Positions 1-10,235 of a stretch of DNA of 64,000 bases are shown piece after piece (position 1 is the stretch's first letter; the number at the start of each line of letters is the position of its first letter). This DNA comes from Guillardia theta CCMP2712 (lineage: Eukaryota; Cryptophyceae; Pyrenomonadales; Geminigeraceae). The position numbers and the translations under genes are program-made. The stretch lies in assembly GCF_000315625.1 (NCBI RefSeq), contig NW_005434668.1:184265-248264 (forward strand), given 5' to 3'. The notes below the pieces were generated by a model that was given only the letters and a program-made list of their open reading frames with translations, was not told the origin of the DNA and did no database searches.

Positions 1-1383
1 GGAGGAGATGTTTTGTTCTTCACCGGCTCCCGCAGACATTTCAACCGCTTCCCACCCGTCTTGGTACTCCCACCCCCATCATGACAGTAAGAAGAACGGG
101 TGATAGATCTTGACTTTTTTGTAGGTCATTCATTTCATATTGCTCGAGTTAATTTGAAAATTACACGAATCTCTTTTCCAAAGCACACTCTGTATGTGGG
201 GTAGCACCTTTTACAATGGCTGAACACCCAATTTGGATTGAAATGAGGGGGTAGGGGTAGCGATATGGAGGGGTTATCAGCCCTTGGCTCCTCAAGTGCC
301 CTTTCGCGTCATGCTCAACAAGCTCTTCCTCGTCGCTCGCTTCCAGAACCTCGGTGAACCTCGATCCTCTCTTGATGGCTCCTTCTTCGCGGACATGCTC
401 CTCTCTGACCTCTCTCCGCCTTTCATGCTCCTCTATCATCTTTCTCTCGGCATGGTTCATCCTGCATCGTGCCTCCTGCTTTGCGTCTTCTGCTTCACAA
501 TCACAACGTCAGAACAATCTGAGAACCTTTCTCAGTTTGCCGCAACTTGCTTCGTCTCTTCATTCTCCCTACTTCCTTCCTCCAATGACACCTCCCGTAT
601 ACCTTCACCTTCTATCATGATGATGCCTTGTCCACCCCAATCTCACTTTGCTGCTTTTGTTCTTCTTCCTACAATTGTTTCCTGCTCTTACGCAGAACCA
701 TTCCATCGGCTTTCTTCTCACTCTCAGCTCCTGCATTCACTCTACCATTGCTGCTCATCATTTTTGTGCAACCGATCTATCACGTCTGCCCATGTGTAGT
801 TGCAGCGACCAAAATCGTACCCAGTCAGTCCTACAGATGATCAGCACTTGTTCACATCTACACTACTCACCTCACAGCCTCCATTGATGATAATCACTTG
901 TTCACATCTACACTACTCACCTCACAGCCTCCATTGATGATAATCACTTGTTCACATCTACACTACTCACCTCACAGCCTCCATTGTCGCCTGTCACTGA
1001 CGAGATCACCGACAGCGTTCGCTCACGACACCGGCATCGACAGGGGGGTGTGGGACAACCCTTTTGACGATGGCTCCTTCGGCACCCAGTACATCGCCAA
1101 CGTTGATGAGCTTCCTCAATGTAACAAACATGTCAACCTCACACGCTGAGAAGCAACTGACGTGTCTGTAGACTCCTGGACCTTCAACCAGCCCGATGAC
1201 TATGGCGCGGCTGACCAGGTACCGCCAGCTCTCCTGCTCTTGGGTGTGCATTAATGGTTGATGGTGCAGATCACCCCTACCACTCTCACTGAGTAAGTGT
1301 TTCCTCCTGAAACCTCCGTGAGGCTTTGTCGTGGGTTGTTGTACAGAGCAAGAAAGGGTTTTATCCAATCTAGTAAAGAATGA
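1..1383 (+). CDS. 3' part of an unrecognised gene (partial at left edge)
   Basis: Five exons join with consistent phases: 36-86, 1016-1120, 1172-1218, 1270-1292 and 1347-1383, each bounded by GT and AG, ending at TGA 1381-1383. The last four give a hydrophilic, aromatic-rich segment with motifs DTGIDRGVWDNPFDDGSFG and YSWTFNQPDDYGAADQ. The step from 86 to 1016 implies a 929-nt intron, far longer than the 50-nt introns beside it, so an exon could be missing there. The large intron would hold a 50-bp tandem repeat. No start codon or domain is visible and the gene runs off the left edge. I do not recognise the family. The downstream exons are fairly convincing because three successive short introns keep one frame; the first exon is tentative. 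Confidence 0.45.
851..986. repeat. 50-bp tandem repeat, about 2.7 copies
   Basis: Copies start at 851, 901 and 951. The first two are identical over 50 bp and the third stops after 36 bp at the start of unique sequence. Each copy begins TTCACATCTACACTACTCAC. It lies just upstream of the exon at 1016, probably inside an intron. Confidence 0.95.
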
Positions 1384-1491
1384 TTGTAGCGATATTTACA
1401 ACCTATGTACACACTCTCCTCCGCTTCCCCTAGAGTCTTTTGTGTCACAGAGGGTTCAGGACAGGAGAGTATCCGTTCCCTTCCCCTCTCC

Positions 1492-2057
1492 TCAATCTCC
1501 CACACAGGCTCCGAACGGCGAGGAGGACATCTGCAGCCCTTGTGACTGAAGGAGGAGGAAGTAGGAGATCACCGCAGTCACGCAGGAATCGCCATGAGCT
1601 CGGAGCGCTGGAAAAATCGACGGAATGTTTTCGTTCAAGGAAGGAATGGCTCTGCCGGCGCGTAAGGGAGAAGGAGAGAGGAAGCAGAGGAGGGGCAGAA
1701 GGGGAAAGAGAGCAGCAATGGAACTAGGGCAGGGAGGGTAGGAGCGAGGGAGTGAAGACCTGTAAATTGCTGCAAGCAATCTTCACAAGCCCTGTCAGTG
1801 CCTTCACCTGCTCCCATGAGAGTGAGTGAGAGGAGAGAGTAGGAGGGAAGACGAGCCCTTCGCTCTAGAGGAGTGGAGTGGCGAAGCGAGTCGTGAAGCT
1901 GCTCCTCTAGCGAAGACAGCTCTATGTCGATAGAACGAGACCTGCCACAGAAATCCTTCAGGAGGGAGAAAATGCGAGGAAGGATAAGGGAAAAGACGAT
2001 GAGGAGGCAACAACTAGAACGAAGAAGGGGAAGGATGGAGCAGAAAGAGCTGGAGCT

Positions 2058-2106
<49 letters not shown>

Positions 2107-4989
2107 TAGCAGGAGCAGGAGCAGGAGCAGTAGCAGGGGCAGGAGCAGGAGCAGGGGGGGAGGGGGGGGCGGTGCTTACGCAGTGTTATCGGAGCCAAGA
2201 GTCTCCAAAAGCTCCTCGATGGAAGCAAGCGCCTGTCTCCGTTTAATTCTCCTCGCATGTGCCCAACAAGGACACCTGCTGGACCAGCTCCTCCTGCTCC
2301 ACTGACAAACAGGTAAGCTCGAACATGGCTCCCGTGCTTCTCTCACGTTCTCTGTGGATGAATTCCTTCAGCCCGTCGTCCGACGTCTCCTTGCTGCACG
2401 GAAGAGAGTCGTCAAGAGTCGTCAAGGACGCAGAGGGCTGTCAGACCCGTTCTCAATGTGGTGGTTTGAAAGTCTGATCTCAATCATCTCCTCATCTTCC
2501 ATGACGAACATCGTCAGGACCTTGCGTTGAGAGTGAGCAAGAGGAGGGCTGACTTTTAGAATGAAGTTGATTAGTTAGCTCCTTGATCTTGTTTTGTTGC
2601 TCCTGCTCAGCATGTCAAGACTTGTTTTCAACAGTCGAGGCATGCTATCCCACCATGACTGTCAGCTTCGAGCTCTGCAGAGCATTTTCGACTTCTGGTA
2701 GCTGATTTCACATCTCGGCAAACTTGCGAAAGAAGAAGCAAACCTGCAAGCTTCACTCTTGCGTCGTTTTGTAGTCCCTTCACAATCTCCTTGTCCATTG
2801 CCAACTGCTTGTCGTGCTCTTCCTGTCTTGCTGTGTGAACCGTTGGGAGGTTGTCAAATGACTCGCTCGCCTGAAGGGCGTTGAGCTTGCCGGCGGTTGA
2901 CTCCAACGAGTTCTTCAAACTTTCAATTTCCTTGCGGGACTGACGTTGCAGTTATAACCTTGTCAGGCCAACAATACATGGACTGGGGTCGACCAGATTT
3001 TCCTTCTCTTGAAACTTCCTCTGGTCATTCTCACGATCCTGATTGGAATGTGAGGAGGATTGTGCTTCACCATAACAAGCAAGACCCGCTTGCATGCTTG
3101 CAGAGTGTTTGTGATAGATTGAATTGTACTTTCCAGCTTGCTTTTCTCCGACTGCAGTTCACAGTCAGGAATGTGAGGCAAGGCAGGTCAAGGCAAGACT
3201 TTGAGAAAATTTTCTGTCTGCTGTGATTTCTTTAGGTCCACCTGTCCAACTTATCAGTCTTGGAGCGTGTTTACAAGAAACGTGTCAGTGATGTGCTTAC
3301 ATTCAAAGATGCGATCTCATCTTGGAGTGAATTTATCTTGGCTTGCAACGTCATCACTTCTTCGTTCTTTTTCGCAGTGTTGATGCCATTGGCAGCAGAA
3401 TACTTCTCAAGCTGCTCTCTCAGACCCTCAAATTCCTTGTCCTTGAGATTGCCATCAGCTCGTCTTTTGGAAGCAAGAAAGTTACACCTTGTTTCGACGG
3501 GCATCTTCAAGCTCTTGGATGTACTTGTTTGCCTTCGAATATCATCAACAGAAACCCTCTCAAATTAATCTCAACTTCCATCTCCCCACATATCACCTCA
3601 GGGCTCACCATACTCGCACAAACCAGCTCACCTGTTGGTATGTAACATGCAACTTGTCGTATCGCGAGTCTACCAGAGCTCGCTCCTCCTCTAACTTCTG
3701 CCTTTCTGCCGATGCCTGGGAGGGGTTTCACTTCACCAATCAATTCGTCCTCCTCCTCCTCCTCCTCCTCCTCCTCCTCCTCCTCCTCCTCCTCCTCCTC
3801 CTCCTCCTCCTCCTCCTCCTCCTCTTCGACCTTTTCCAGCCGATCTCTTGTATCTTGATACAATCGCTCCAACCGCAAACATCTCGTCTTCCATCGCATA
3901 ACCGCATTCTCGCCATCTTCGCTCCCTGTAACGTCCGAATTGCTGCCCTCCGGTTGGTCCACCGCTGAAGCCTCCCCTTCCTGGGCAAGACGCTTCACCA
4001 TTGCAACAGCAAGTCCAAGAGCTTCAACCTTAGCAGGAAGGAGACCTTCATCTGTCTGCGCTCATAATATGAGGGCTGTAGGATGGAGAAACTGACACGA
4101 ACCTCGTGATCCTGCTGCCCATCGGGTGAGTGTGCTGGATCAAACCCTCCGCTGCTCAAGAACAGCTGAGTCTTTGCATCCTCCAGCTGTTGAGAGCAGG
4201 TCATCAGCAGGATTTAGAACAATCTTCACAATGTTTCCTCTCGTTTCAGCCGAGAAACTTCTTCTCTTGCCGTTTTCAGCTCCTCATCTGAATTCTGGCT
4301 CGAGTCGCTTCCAAATATGTATTTCTGTGCCTCAGTCTTGATCATTTCCTTGAGAGAAACATCAAAAACACAAACAAACGAACAATATCCACGTCATCTC
4401 ACAGCTTCAGCTGCTCGGAGCTCCAGAGCTCTCTGCATCCTTGCAACCTGTACAAAACAAGTCCACCTGAGAAAGCTTCTAACAATCAGTTTTCTTTCCC
4501 ACACCTCTCCCTGTAATTCCGATCGCATCTGTCTAGACATCTCGGCTTCTTCTTTGAAGTTGATGACCTGCATGCATTTCAGCCGGTCGATCCCGAGAAG
4601 CAACCTTCTCACCTGCCGCTCCAACTTCTCCTTTTCACCTGCCAGCGCATGCTCGGATGTGCGTATCCTTTCGATCTGCTCCTTCTGAACATCGATGTTT
4701 CGAGTCAGTTTGATTTTCAACCATTCTTCACCTTCGTCATTTCTCTTCCTCCTCTCTTTACCTTTTGCCTCCCTCCCGCACTGCTTGCCATGGCAAACCT
4801 CCTCCATTCTCCCCTCCATTCTCTTTCTTACCCCGCATCTCCCTCCTCCCATCTTCTTCCTACTGCTCTTTCCCATCTGCCTCCTTGATTCGTTACTCTG
4901 ACCTGTTTGATGAGAGCTGACGTCAGCGTCCTCACCCTCTCCCGCAGCTCCTCCTCAGTCGCCCTGCCCACGTCGAACTTTCTCGCCAT
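1492..4989 (-). CDS. coiled-coil protein, many short exons
   Basis: ATG at 4989 opens exon 4989-4903 (starts MARKFDVGRATEEELRER), followed by GT. At least a dozen short exons follow on the reverse strand, mostly phase 0, and nearly all encode heptad-like charged helix, for example KEQIERIRTSEHALAGEKEK, ERQKLEEERALVDSRYDK, DKEFEGLREQLEKY, SEKSKLESTIQSITNTLQAC and ALASIEELLETLGSDNTA. One exon (about 4036-3738) carries a run of about 26 glutamates from a pure TCC triplet tract read in reverse. The 3' end is unclear: readable exons continue to about 1800 and a short reading frame could stop near 1492. One junction near 2500-2560 could not be resolved. No catalytic domain or membrane segment is seen. 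A structural or scaffold coiled-coil protein is likely; the specific role is unknown. Confidence 0.6.
2041..2158. repeat. GAGCAG hexamer microsatellite
   Basis: Repeats of GAGCAG with a few GTAGCA variants, followed by a G-rich run. It lies in an inferred intron of the reverse coiled-coil gene, between the exon ending in ...LGSDNTA and the exon starting SRSIDIELSSLEEQ. The forward reading frame through it (Glu/Gln repeats) is low complexity and not taken as a gene. Confidence 0.85.
3748..3825. repeat. (TCC)n triplet run encoding poly-Glu
   Basis: An essentially uninterrupted TCC/CTC run of about 26 triplets inside an exon of the reverse coiled-coil gene, read as GAG codons. Being a single-codon run, it is probably length-variable between strains. 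Confidence 0.9.
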
Positions 4990-5639
4990 TGATTGAGTGA
5001 GACACGAGCCCGCCTCATATTGAAGTCCTCACTGAGCTGGCGGCAGTAGTGCCACGCCGCGGCGCGGCCCGCGGTCCGATGGCCCGGCACACTGCCGCGG
5101 CGGCCCTGAAGGCCACTGAGTCACGGTGGCCGCTTGAACGGCCCGTGGGCGGGCCTTGGGGGCAGTCGGGCACTGCTGCCATGTCAAGTTCACTTACTCC
5201 GGCGGACCGTGACTTTCAAGTTCCGATCGGCGGCGGACACTGCCGACGGTCACCGTCATGGGGTTCGGAGGGTTCCGAAGTTGGATTCTTGCGCGGGGCC
5301 GCGTAGAGGCGCTGGGCGGCTCGGAGTTCATCAGGTTGAGTAAAGAAGATTCATCAGGTTAATTAAAGTTCCCGGCGAACTCCGAAATCCGAGTCCGGGA
5401 TGCGTCCAGGTACAGCACTGTCACACGGTGTTTTTTTTAAGGGAACAAGTAGTCCAGTCTCAAGAACTCTTGAGAACAGTTTCTGCTCGGAACTGGAGTA
5501 GTTTACTACTGCAGATTCTGCTAACTATTTGTTGAGGGGGCGATGTCACATACTTGTATGTTTACTACGACAGGTTGTAAAGTCCCTTGATGAATATCCG
5601 AGGACACGCAAGCCGATTGCCCGACGAGCGAGGCCAAGC
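4990..5639. other. intergenic, with GC-rich island 5041-5420
   Basis: Divergent interval between the reverse coiled-coil gene and the first RWP-RK gene. Positions 5041-5330 are strongly GC-rich with repeated words such as GAGTCAC and GTTCCGA. TTGAGTAAAG lies at 5336-5345. No convincing reading frame is present. Confidence 0.7.
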
Positions 5640-6334
5640 ATGACCGACACCAGCATTGATGAGCGCTCAACCACCTCCGACAAGGTCGCCGTCGTCCTCC
5701 CCAGGAAGAAGCGCGGACAGCCCAAGGTCCGCGGTATGCGCGTCAGCCTCTCCAAGGAAGACATCCAGAAGCTCTTCCACCTCCGTCAAGTCGAGGCCGC
5801 CAAGCTCCTGGTATCTCCCTCCCCCGCTCCTCCTCGCTCTTCCTGCCTTGCTTACCTCCTTGCCTCCCCCCATCTCATCAAGCCCTGCTTGCATGCTCAG
5901 GCGCTGACCGTCGGCTGTCTTGCTATCAGGGCCTGTCGCTCACTGCGCTCAAGTCGGTATGCCGGAAAGTCGGCGTCCTCCGCTGGCCGTACTCCCGGGA
6001 CAGGCAGCAGTCGACCACATCGGGTCTGGGCTCGAGCGCGTCAAGCGGATGGGCAGGGGAGAAGCTGGAGGAGGTCAGCGATGCGAGCACGGAGGATGCG
6101 TCAGGAGGAGGAGAAGAGGAGGGGAGACATGAGGAATGGAAGGGGAGCAGCACGCGTCGGGCAGAGGGGAGGGAAAGTTGGGAAGCGAGTGCGAATAGCA
6201 TGTTGGTTGGTGACTTGGAGGACACCTGGGAAGAGCTAGAAGAGTGCCGGCGGGCTCTTGACGCAAAGTGGATAGCCTGGTATATATCAGCGACGGACGA
6301 GAGCAGTGTAACTCGCTGGGATGGTTTTTCATAG
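5640..6334 (+). CDS. RWP-RK domain protein, copy 1 of tandem triplet
   Basis: Two exons, 5640-5810 and 5930-6334, with a 119-nt intron, give 191 residues. The RWP-RK helix-turn-helix DNA-binding domain spans about residues 36-80: SLSKEDIQKLFHLRQVEAAK, then (across the intron) LLGLSLTALKSVCRKVG and VLRWPYSR. The family signature RWPxRK is reduced to RWPYSR. A basic stretch, PRKKRGQPKVRG (residues 21-32), precedes the domain and could serve nuclear import or DNA contact. The C-terminal tail is acidic and longer than in copies 2 and 3. Family members are transcription factors for nitrogen responses or gamete development in plants and algae; the target here is unknown. ATG 5640 matches the short leader before the shared DKVAVVLPRKK block of all three copies. 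Confidence 0.85.
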
Positions 6335-7377
6335 ACCTTTCGATCGAGCCCATTCTAATTGTGAATTCTAGTTTTCTTGTCCTATAGCAATTCTCCTACA
6401 TGTCTCTTGTCTTTTAACAAGATTTTTCTTCTGATATGAGATGGCCGCGTGGCCCGGTGTTCCGGAAGTTCCGAGTCACACAACTTGCCGGGCAACACTA
6501 ACCGTTGAACTTTCACTTAGACTCAGGCTTCAGATTTCGCCAACCGGCGAGTCAGAGTTGAAACCTGAGGATTTTTAAAGTTGTTCTGAACTTACTAATG
6601 CCACGATGATGAAATCCACACGTACGGTAGCCCGTATCGGCCGGCCGAGGCCGGCGGCGCGCGGCGAATCTCCGAGGCCGCTCCGTCAGTACGGTACGGT
6701 AACTGTGACTTCGGCGTGCCGCAGTGTGCGGCCGCGGCAAACGGGAACCGGGTGTCGGACCGGCCCGCGGCGTGGTCGCCGACCGGCAGCCTGTACGGTA
6801 GCAAGTTCCGAAAGTTCTGAGTTCCGATGGCCGGGCATGATGCGGCCCTCACTGACAGTCCGGGCTCGGATCGGGGCGACTCATTTTCAAGTTTTTAACC
6901 ACTTTGAGCAAAAGATGGTAACGGCTGCACAAGGTAAAAAAACAAGACGAGGCGGACTCGCTCTAGTACCAAGAACGGAATTTCCCGATCAGATGGAACT
7001 TTCCTCCAACTGGCGGAACTTGAAAGCGGGCTTCAAAGTTCCGATCGGAATTTTCCGTGTTTGATGTTTTACTACAGAGATTTCCACACATTCGGTTCTT
7101 GCTTCGGAGGATTCCGTACGGTACAAATATTTTGTTAAAGTACAAATTCTGAAAATTGATGACTATGCCTCTATCAACATTAGTCCTTTCGAGGAAAAGA
7201 GAAGGTCGGACCTCAGTTAATTACAACACGGCTTCAAAAACAAGCATTGTTTCATTTAACAATAGTTTTTCGGAAAATAAAGCTACTCCCACACCTGCAC
7301 TCTATAAAAGCCTCGGAATTGAACCACTTCTGCAACAAAGCATGCCAGCAACACAGAGCACCTTCATCCCTTTTTCC
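6335..7377. other. intergenic with GC-rich island
   Basis: Between RWP-RK copies 1 and 2. Positions 6440-7080 are GC-rich and full of short repeated words (GTTCCGA, AAGTTCCG, ACGGTACGGTA). A diverged form of the island word, ACTTTGAGCAAAAG, lies near 6900. The stretch 7080-7300 is AT-richer and contains the promoter of copy 2. No gene is seen. Confidence 0.65.
7303..7309 (+). promoter_or_regulatory. TATA box of RWP-RK copy 2
   Basis: TATAAAA lies 75 bp upstream of the inferred ATG at 7378, so transcription would begin near 7335 and leave a short leader of about 40 nt. Copies 1 and 3 show no equally clear TATA sequence in the same place. Confidence 0.5.
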
Positions 7378-8021
7378 ATGCACACTACAGAGATTGACGA
7401 TAGCGATACTTGCTCATCCTGCAGCTCCCCATCTGCGAGACCTCCATGCTCTCCTACCGACCTCATCCCCGACAAGGTCGCCGTCGTCCTCCCCAGGAAG
7501 AAGCGCGGACAGCCCAAGGTCCGCGGTATGCGCGTCAGCCTCTCCAAGGAAGACATCCAGAAGCTCTTCCACCTCCGTCAAGTCGAGGCTGCCAAGCTCC
7601 TGGTATCTCCCTCCCTCGCTCCTCCTCGCTCTTCCTGCCTTGCTTACCTCCTTGCCTCTCCCCATCTCATCAAGCCCTGCTTGCATGCTCAGGCGCTGAC
7701 CGTCGGCTGTCTTGCTATCAGGGCCTGTCGCTCACTGCGCTCAAGTCGGTATGCCGGAAAGTCGGCGTCCTCCGCTGGCCGTACTCCCGGGACAGGCAGC
7801 AGTCGACCACATCGGGTCTGGGCTCGAGCGCGTCAAGCGGATGGGCAGGGGGGAACAGCGACGCGAGCACAGAGGATGCGTCAGGAGGGGAGGAGGGAGG
7901 GGAGTGGGTGCACGAGTGGGACGGAGATTGCGATCAGGAGGAGGACAGGAGGCCGCTGGACGCCAGGTGGATAGCGTGGTACATCTCAGCGACGGAGGAG
8001 AGCGACGTGAGTATGTGGTGA
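7378..8021 (+). CDS. RWP-RK domain protein, copy 2 of tandem triplet
   Basis: Two exons, 7378-7602 and 7722-8021, with a 119-nt intron, give 174 residues. The block from DKVAVVLPRKKRGQPKVRG through the RWP-RK domain to RWPYSRDRQQSTTSGLGSS is essentially identical to copies 1 and 3, and the intron is nearly identical too. ATG 7378 is preferred over an in-frame ATG at 7342 because copies 2 and 3 then share the N-terminal pattern M-H-x-x-x-IDDSDT. The acidic tail ends in DARWIAWYISATEESDVSMW. The predicted role is a small nuclear DNA-binding regulator made of little more than the RWP-RK domain and an acidic tail. No dimerisation domain (PB1) or GAF-like region, as found in plant NLP proteins, is present. 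Confidence 0.85.
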
Positions 8022-9591
8022 ATGAGGGTGCGGGAAGGAGCTTATCTCGGGTGGCTGGATATTGCTTTGTTTTGAATTGCTCAGCCACGACGATATTCAT
8101 GTATTTGTAGAGTGCTTTCTGCTTGACTTGCAAAAGCACTGCCTGGCAAATTAGCATTTGCCGAACGGTTATTCATGTTTGGCCAAGTTTTGAAAGATTG
8201 TTACATGACTCAGTGAGTAAACACTTGGAATTGGAAAACTATCTTCTAGCACTGAATCCTGCTGTATCGAGGTTGCCTTTTATGAGTAGTACTCATCAGG
8301 CTTCCTTTTCAAGTTTGTTGAAGTTGTGGACGGGCCCATCATTCAACTCAGTCGGAACTAAGTTTAAGCCGCGGGCCGCGGTTCTAGCTTACCCAACTCG
8401 CCAATGTACCGCAAAGCCGTGCGGCGGCCCGCCCATCACGGTAGGCTAGCTTCCAGTAACGCCGTTGAATAATCGGCTGCATGCTGCGGTCATATTTTCT
8501 TTATTGACTGAAAAAGAAGGGCAAACCGGAGCAAACAAAGGAGGGGGAGGATAAAGCGGCCTACAAACCCGCCTCAATAAAATACTAGGAAACGAAGGAG
8601 GCAGCGAAATCCGCTACTCCAACCACGCAAGCGACGGCATGCATGAACGACAAGCAGGGGAACAAGGATCAGGACAAAGAGCAGTAGCGCAAGGCTGATC
8701 AAAGGCCCCTGCGCCGGAGGAGGACTGCAAGACCCATACGAGAGCGATACTGCCGAAACAGGCGAGCACGCAAACGATGAAAGCCAGCCTGAGGGTCCCC
8801 ATACACCGCCTCCCGGAGTCCTAAGCGCATGAGAGTCCATCCGAGCCCGGCGGCCCACTCAGCCGCTGTCAGCGTAGCTCCATGGCCGTGATCCGCCAGG
8901 TACCGTACCAGAGAAACCACCGATCGGATCGGTCATGATCCGTACCTGCAGTGAAGGGAACTTTAAGCGCGTTCGTGAGGGAGATGGTGAGGAACTTCGG
9001 AGGATGGTTGTGCGGCGGTCAAACTGACCTCGTAAAGGCCTTCGGCGGGTGATGGGTGCCATAACTTGCCGCGCAGTGCGCCGCCCGATCGTGGGCGGGG
9101 CCGCGCGGAGAGCGCACTGCAGAAAGTCCGACTGTGTGTCGGCAGTGTCATCGTGAAGTCCAGAACCAGCCCATGCGGCCAGTGGCATGGTATTTTACTG
9201 AGTGCCCGCGTTAGCCGGGCCAGGCTGCATGGCGGCGGCGGCCCGGTTGAACCGCCCGTGGCCCGGCCGGGCGTCCACTCCCGCTCCCAAAATAACCCTG
9301 CCTGCAAGCTAGACAATGAGAATCTTACTACACGGCGGTACCGGAAACGACCGAGCAGAAACTCTCAACGATTCGTAGTCTGTCATGAGGACTTTACGAC
9401 ACCAAGAAGGAACCACCCACTAGAAAAGGTTTTCACAATGCCTTCACCTCCCCCAACTGCGCCTCCGCGATCACTCCACAGAAGCAAGCGCCCTCGAGCC
9501 CCAGCCATCTTGTCCAAGTCTACCAGCTCCACCTCTGACATCGCCTGGCTCTCCGATCATCGGCTACAGATCAGCCACACTGCATCTACCA
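8022..9591. other. intergenic with GC-rich island
   Basis: Between RWP-RK copies 2 and 3. The stretch 8330-9300 is GC-rich and includes TTGAACCGCCCGTGGCCCGG-like sequence near 9245 that resembles TTGAACGGCCCGTGGGCGGG near 5133. Overlapping reverse reading frames at 8574-8920 include a possible hydrophobic segment, but no start, splice or homology supports a gene. The last 200 bp (9400-9590) are AT-balanced and probably the promoter and leader of copy 3. Confidence 0.6.
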
Positions 9592-10235
9592 ATGCACCCA
9601 GTGCAAATCGACGATAGCGATACTTCCCCGTTGTTCACCTTGACTCCTGCGGACTCTCCATGCTCTCCTACCGACCTCATCCCCGACAAGGTCGCCGTCG
9701 TCCTCCCCAGGAAGAAGCGCGGACAGCCCAAGGTCCGCGGTATGCGCGTCAGCCTCTCCAAGGAAGACATCCAGAAGCTCTTCCACCTCCGTCAAGTCGA
9801 GGCCGCCAAGCTCCTGGTATCTCCCTCCCCCGCTCCTCCTCGCTCTTCCTGCCTTGCTTACCTCCTTGCCTCTCCCCATCTCATCAAGCCCTGCTTGCAT
9901 GCTCAGGCGCTGACCGTCGGCTGTCTTGCTATCAGGGCCTGTCGCTCACTGCGCTCAAGTCGGTATGCCGGAAAGTCGGCGTCCTCCGCTGGCCGTACTC
10001 CCGGGACAGGCAGCAGTCGACCACATCGGGTCTGGGCTCGAGCGCGTCAAGCGGATGGGCAGGGGGGAACAGCGACGCGAGCACGGAGGATGCGTCAGGA
10101 GGGGAGGAGGGAGGGGAGTGGGTGCACGAGTGGGACGGAGATTGCGATCAGGAGGAGGACAGGAGGCCGCTGGACGCCAGGTGGATAGCGTGGTACATCT
10201 CAGCAACGGAGGAGAGCGACGTGAGTATGTGGTGA
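9592..10235 (+). CDS. RWP-RK domain protein, copy 3 of tandem triplet
   Basis: Two exons, 9592-9816 and 9936-10235, with a 119-nt intron, give 174 residues, the same architecture and lengths as copy 2. Only the first 25 or so residues differ (MHPVQIDDSDTSPLFTLTPA here), while the DNA-binding block and acidic tail match almost exactly. Exon 1, intron and exon 2 all match at near identity, which implies very recent duplication or gene conversion. The domain again ends in RWPYSR rather than RWPxRK. The neighbouring copies lie in the same orientation at 1.7 and 2.2 kb spacing. Confidence 0.85.

Noticed and set aside
161-500. Reverse reading frame rich in Glu/Arg (MNHAERKMIEEHERRREV)
   Set aside because: It looks like a charged helix and has a possible AG acceptor near 500, but no partner exon was found and it lies opposite a probable intron of the forward gene. 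Left unannotated.
284-799. 171-residue forward frame
   Set aside because: Composition follows a pyrimidine-rich strand (Ser/Leu/Phe runs) and no splice, start or domain support exists.
1924-2109. Forward frame ending in Glu-Gln repeats
   Set aside because: It is the translation of the GAGCAG microsatellite and overlaps an exon on the other strand that fits the coiled-coil gene.
8574-8920. Overlapping reverse frames with a hydrophobic stretch, possible small membrane protein
   Set aside because: Three frames compete, no intron or homology favours one, and the stretch is GC-rich island sequence. Too weak to call.
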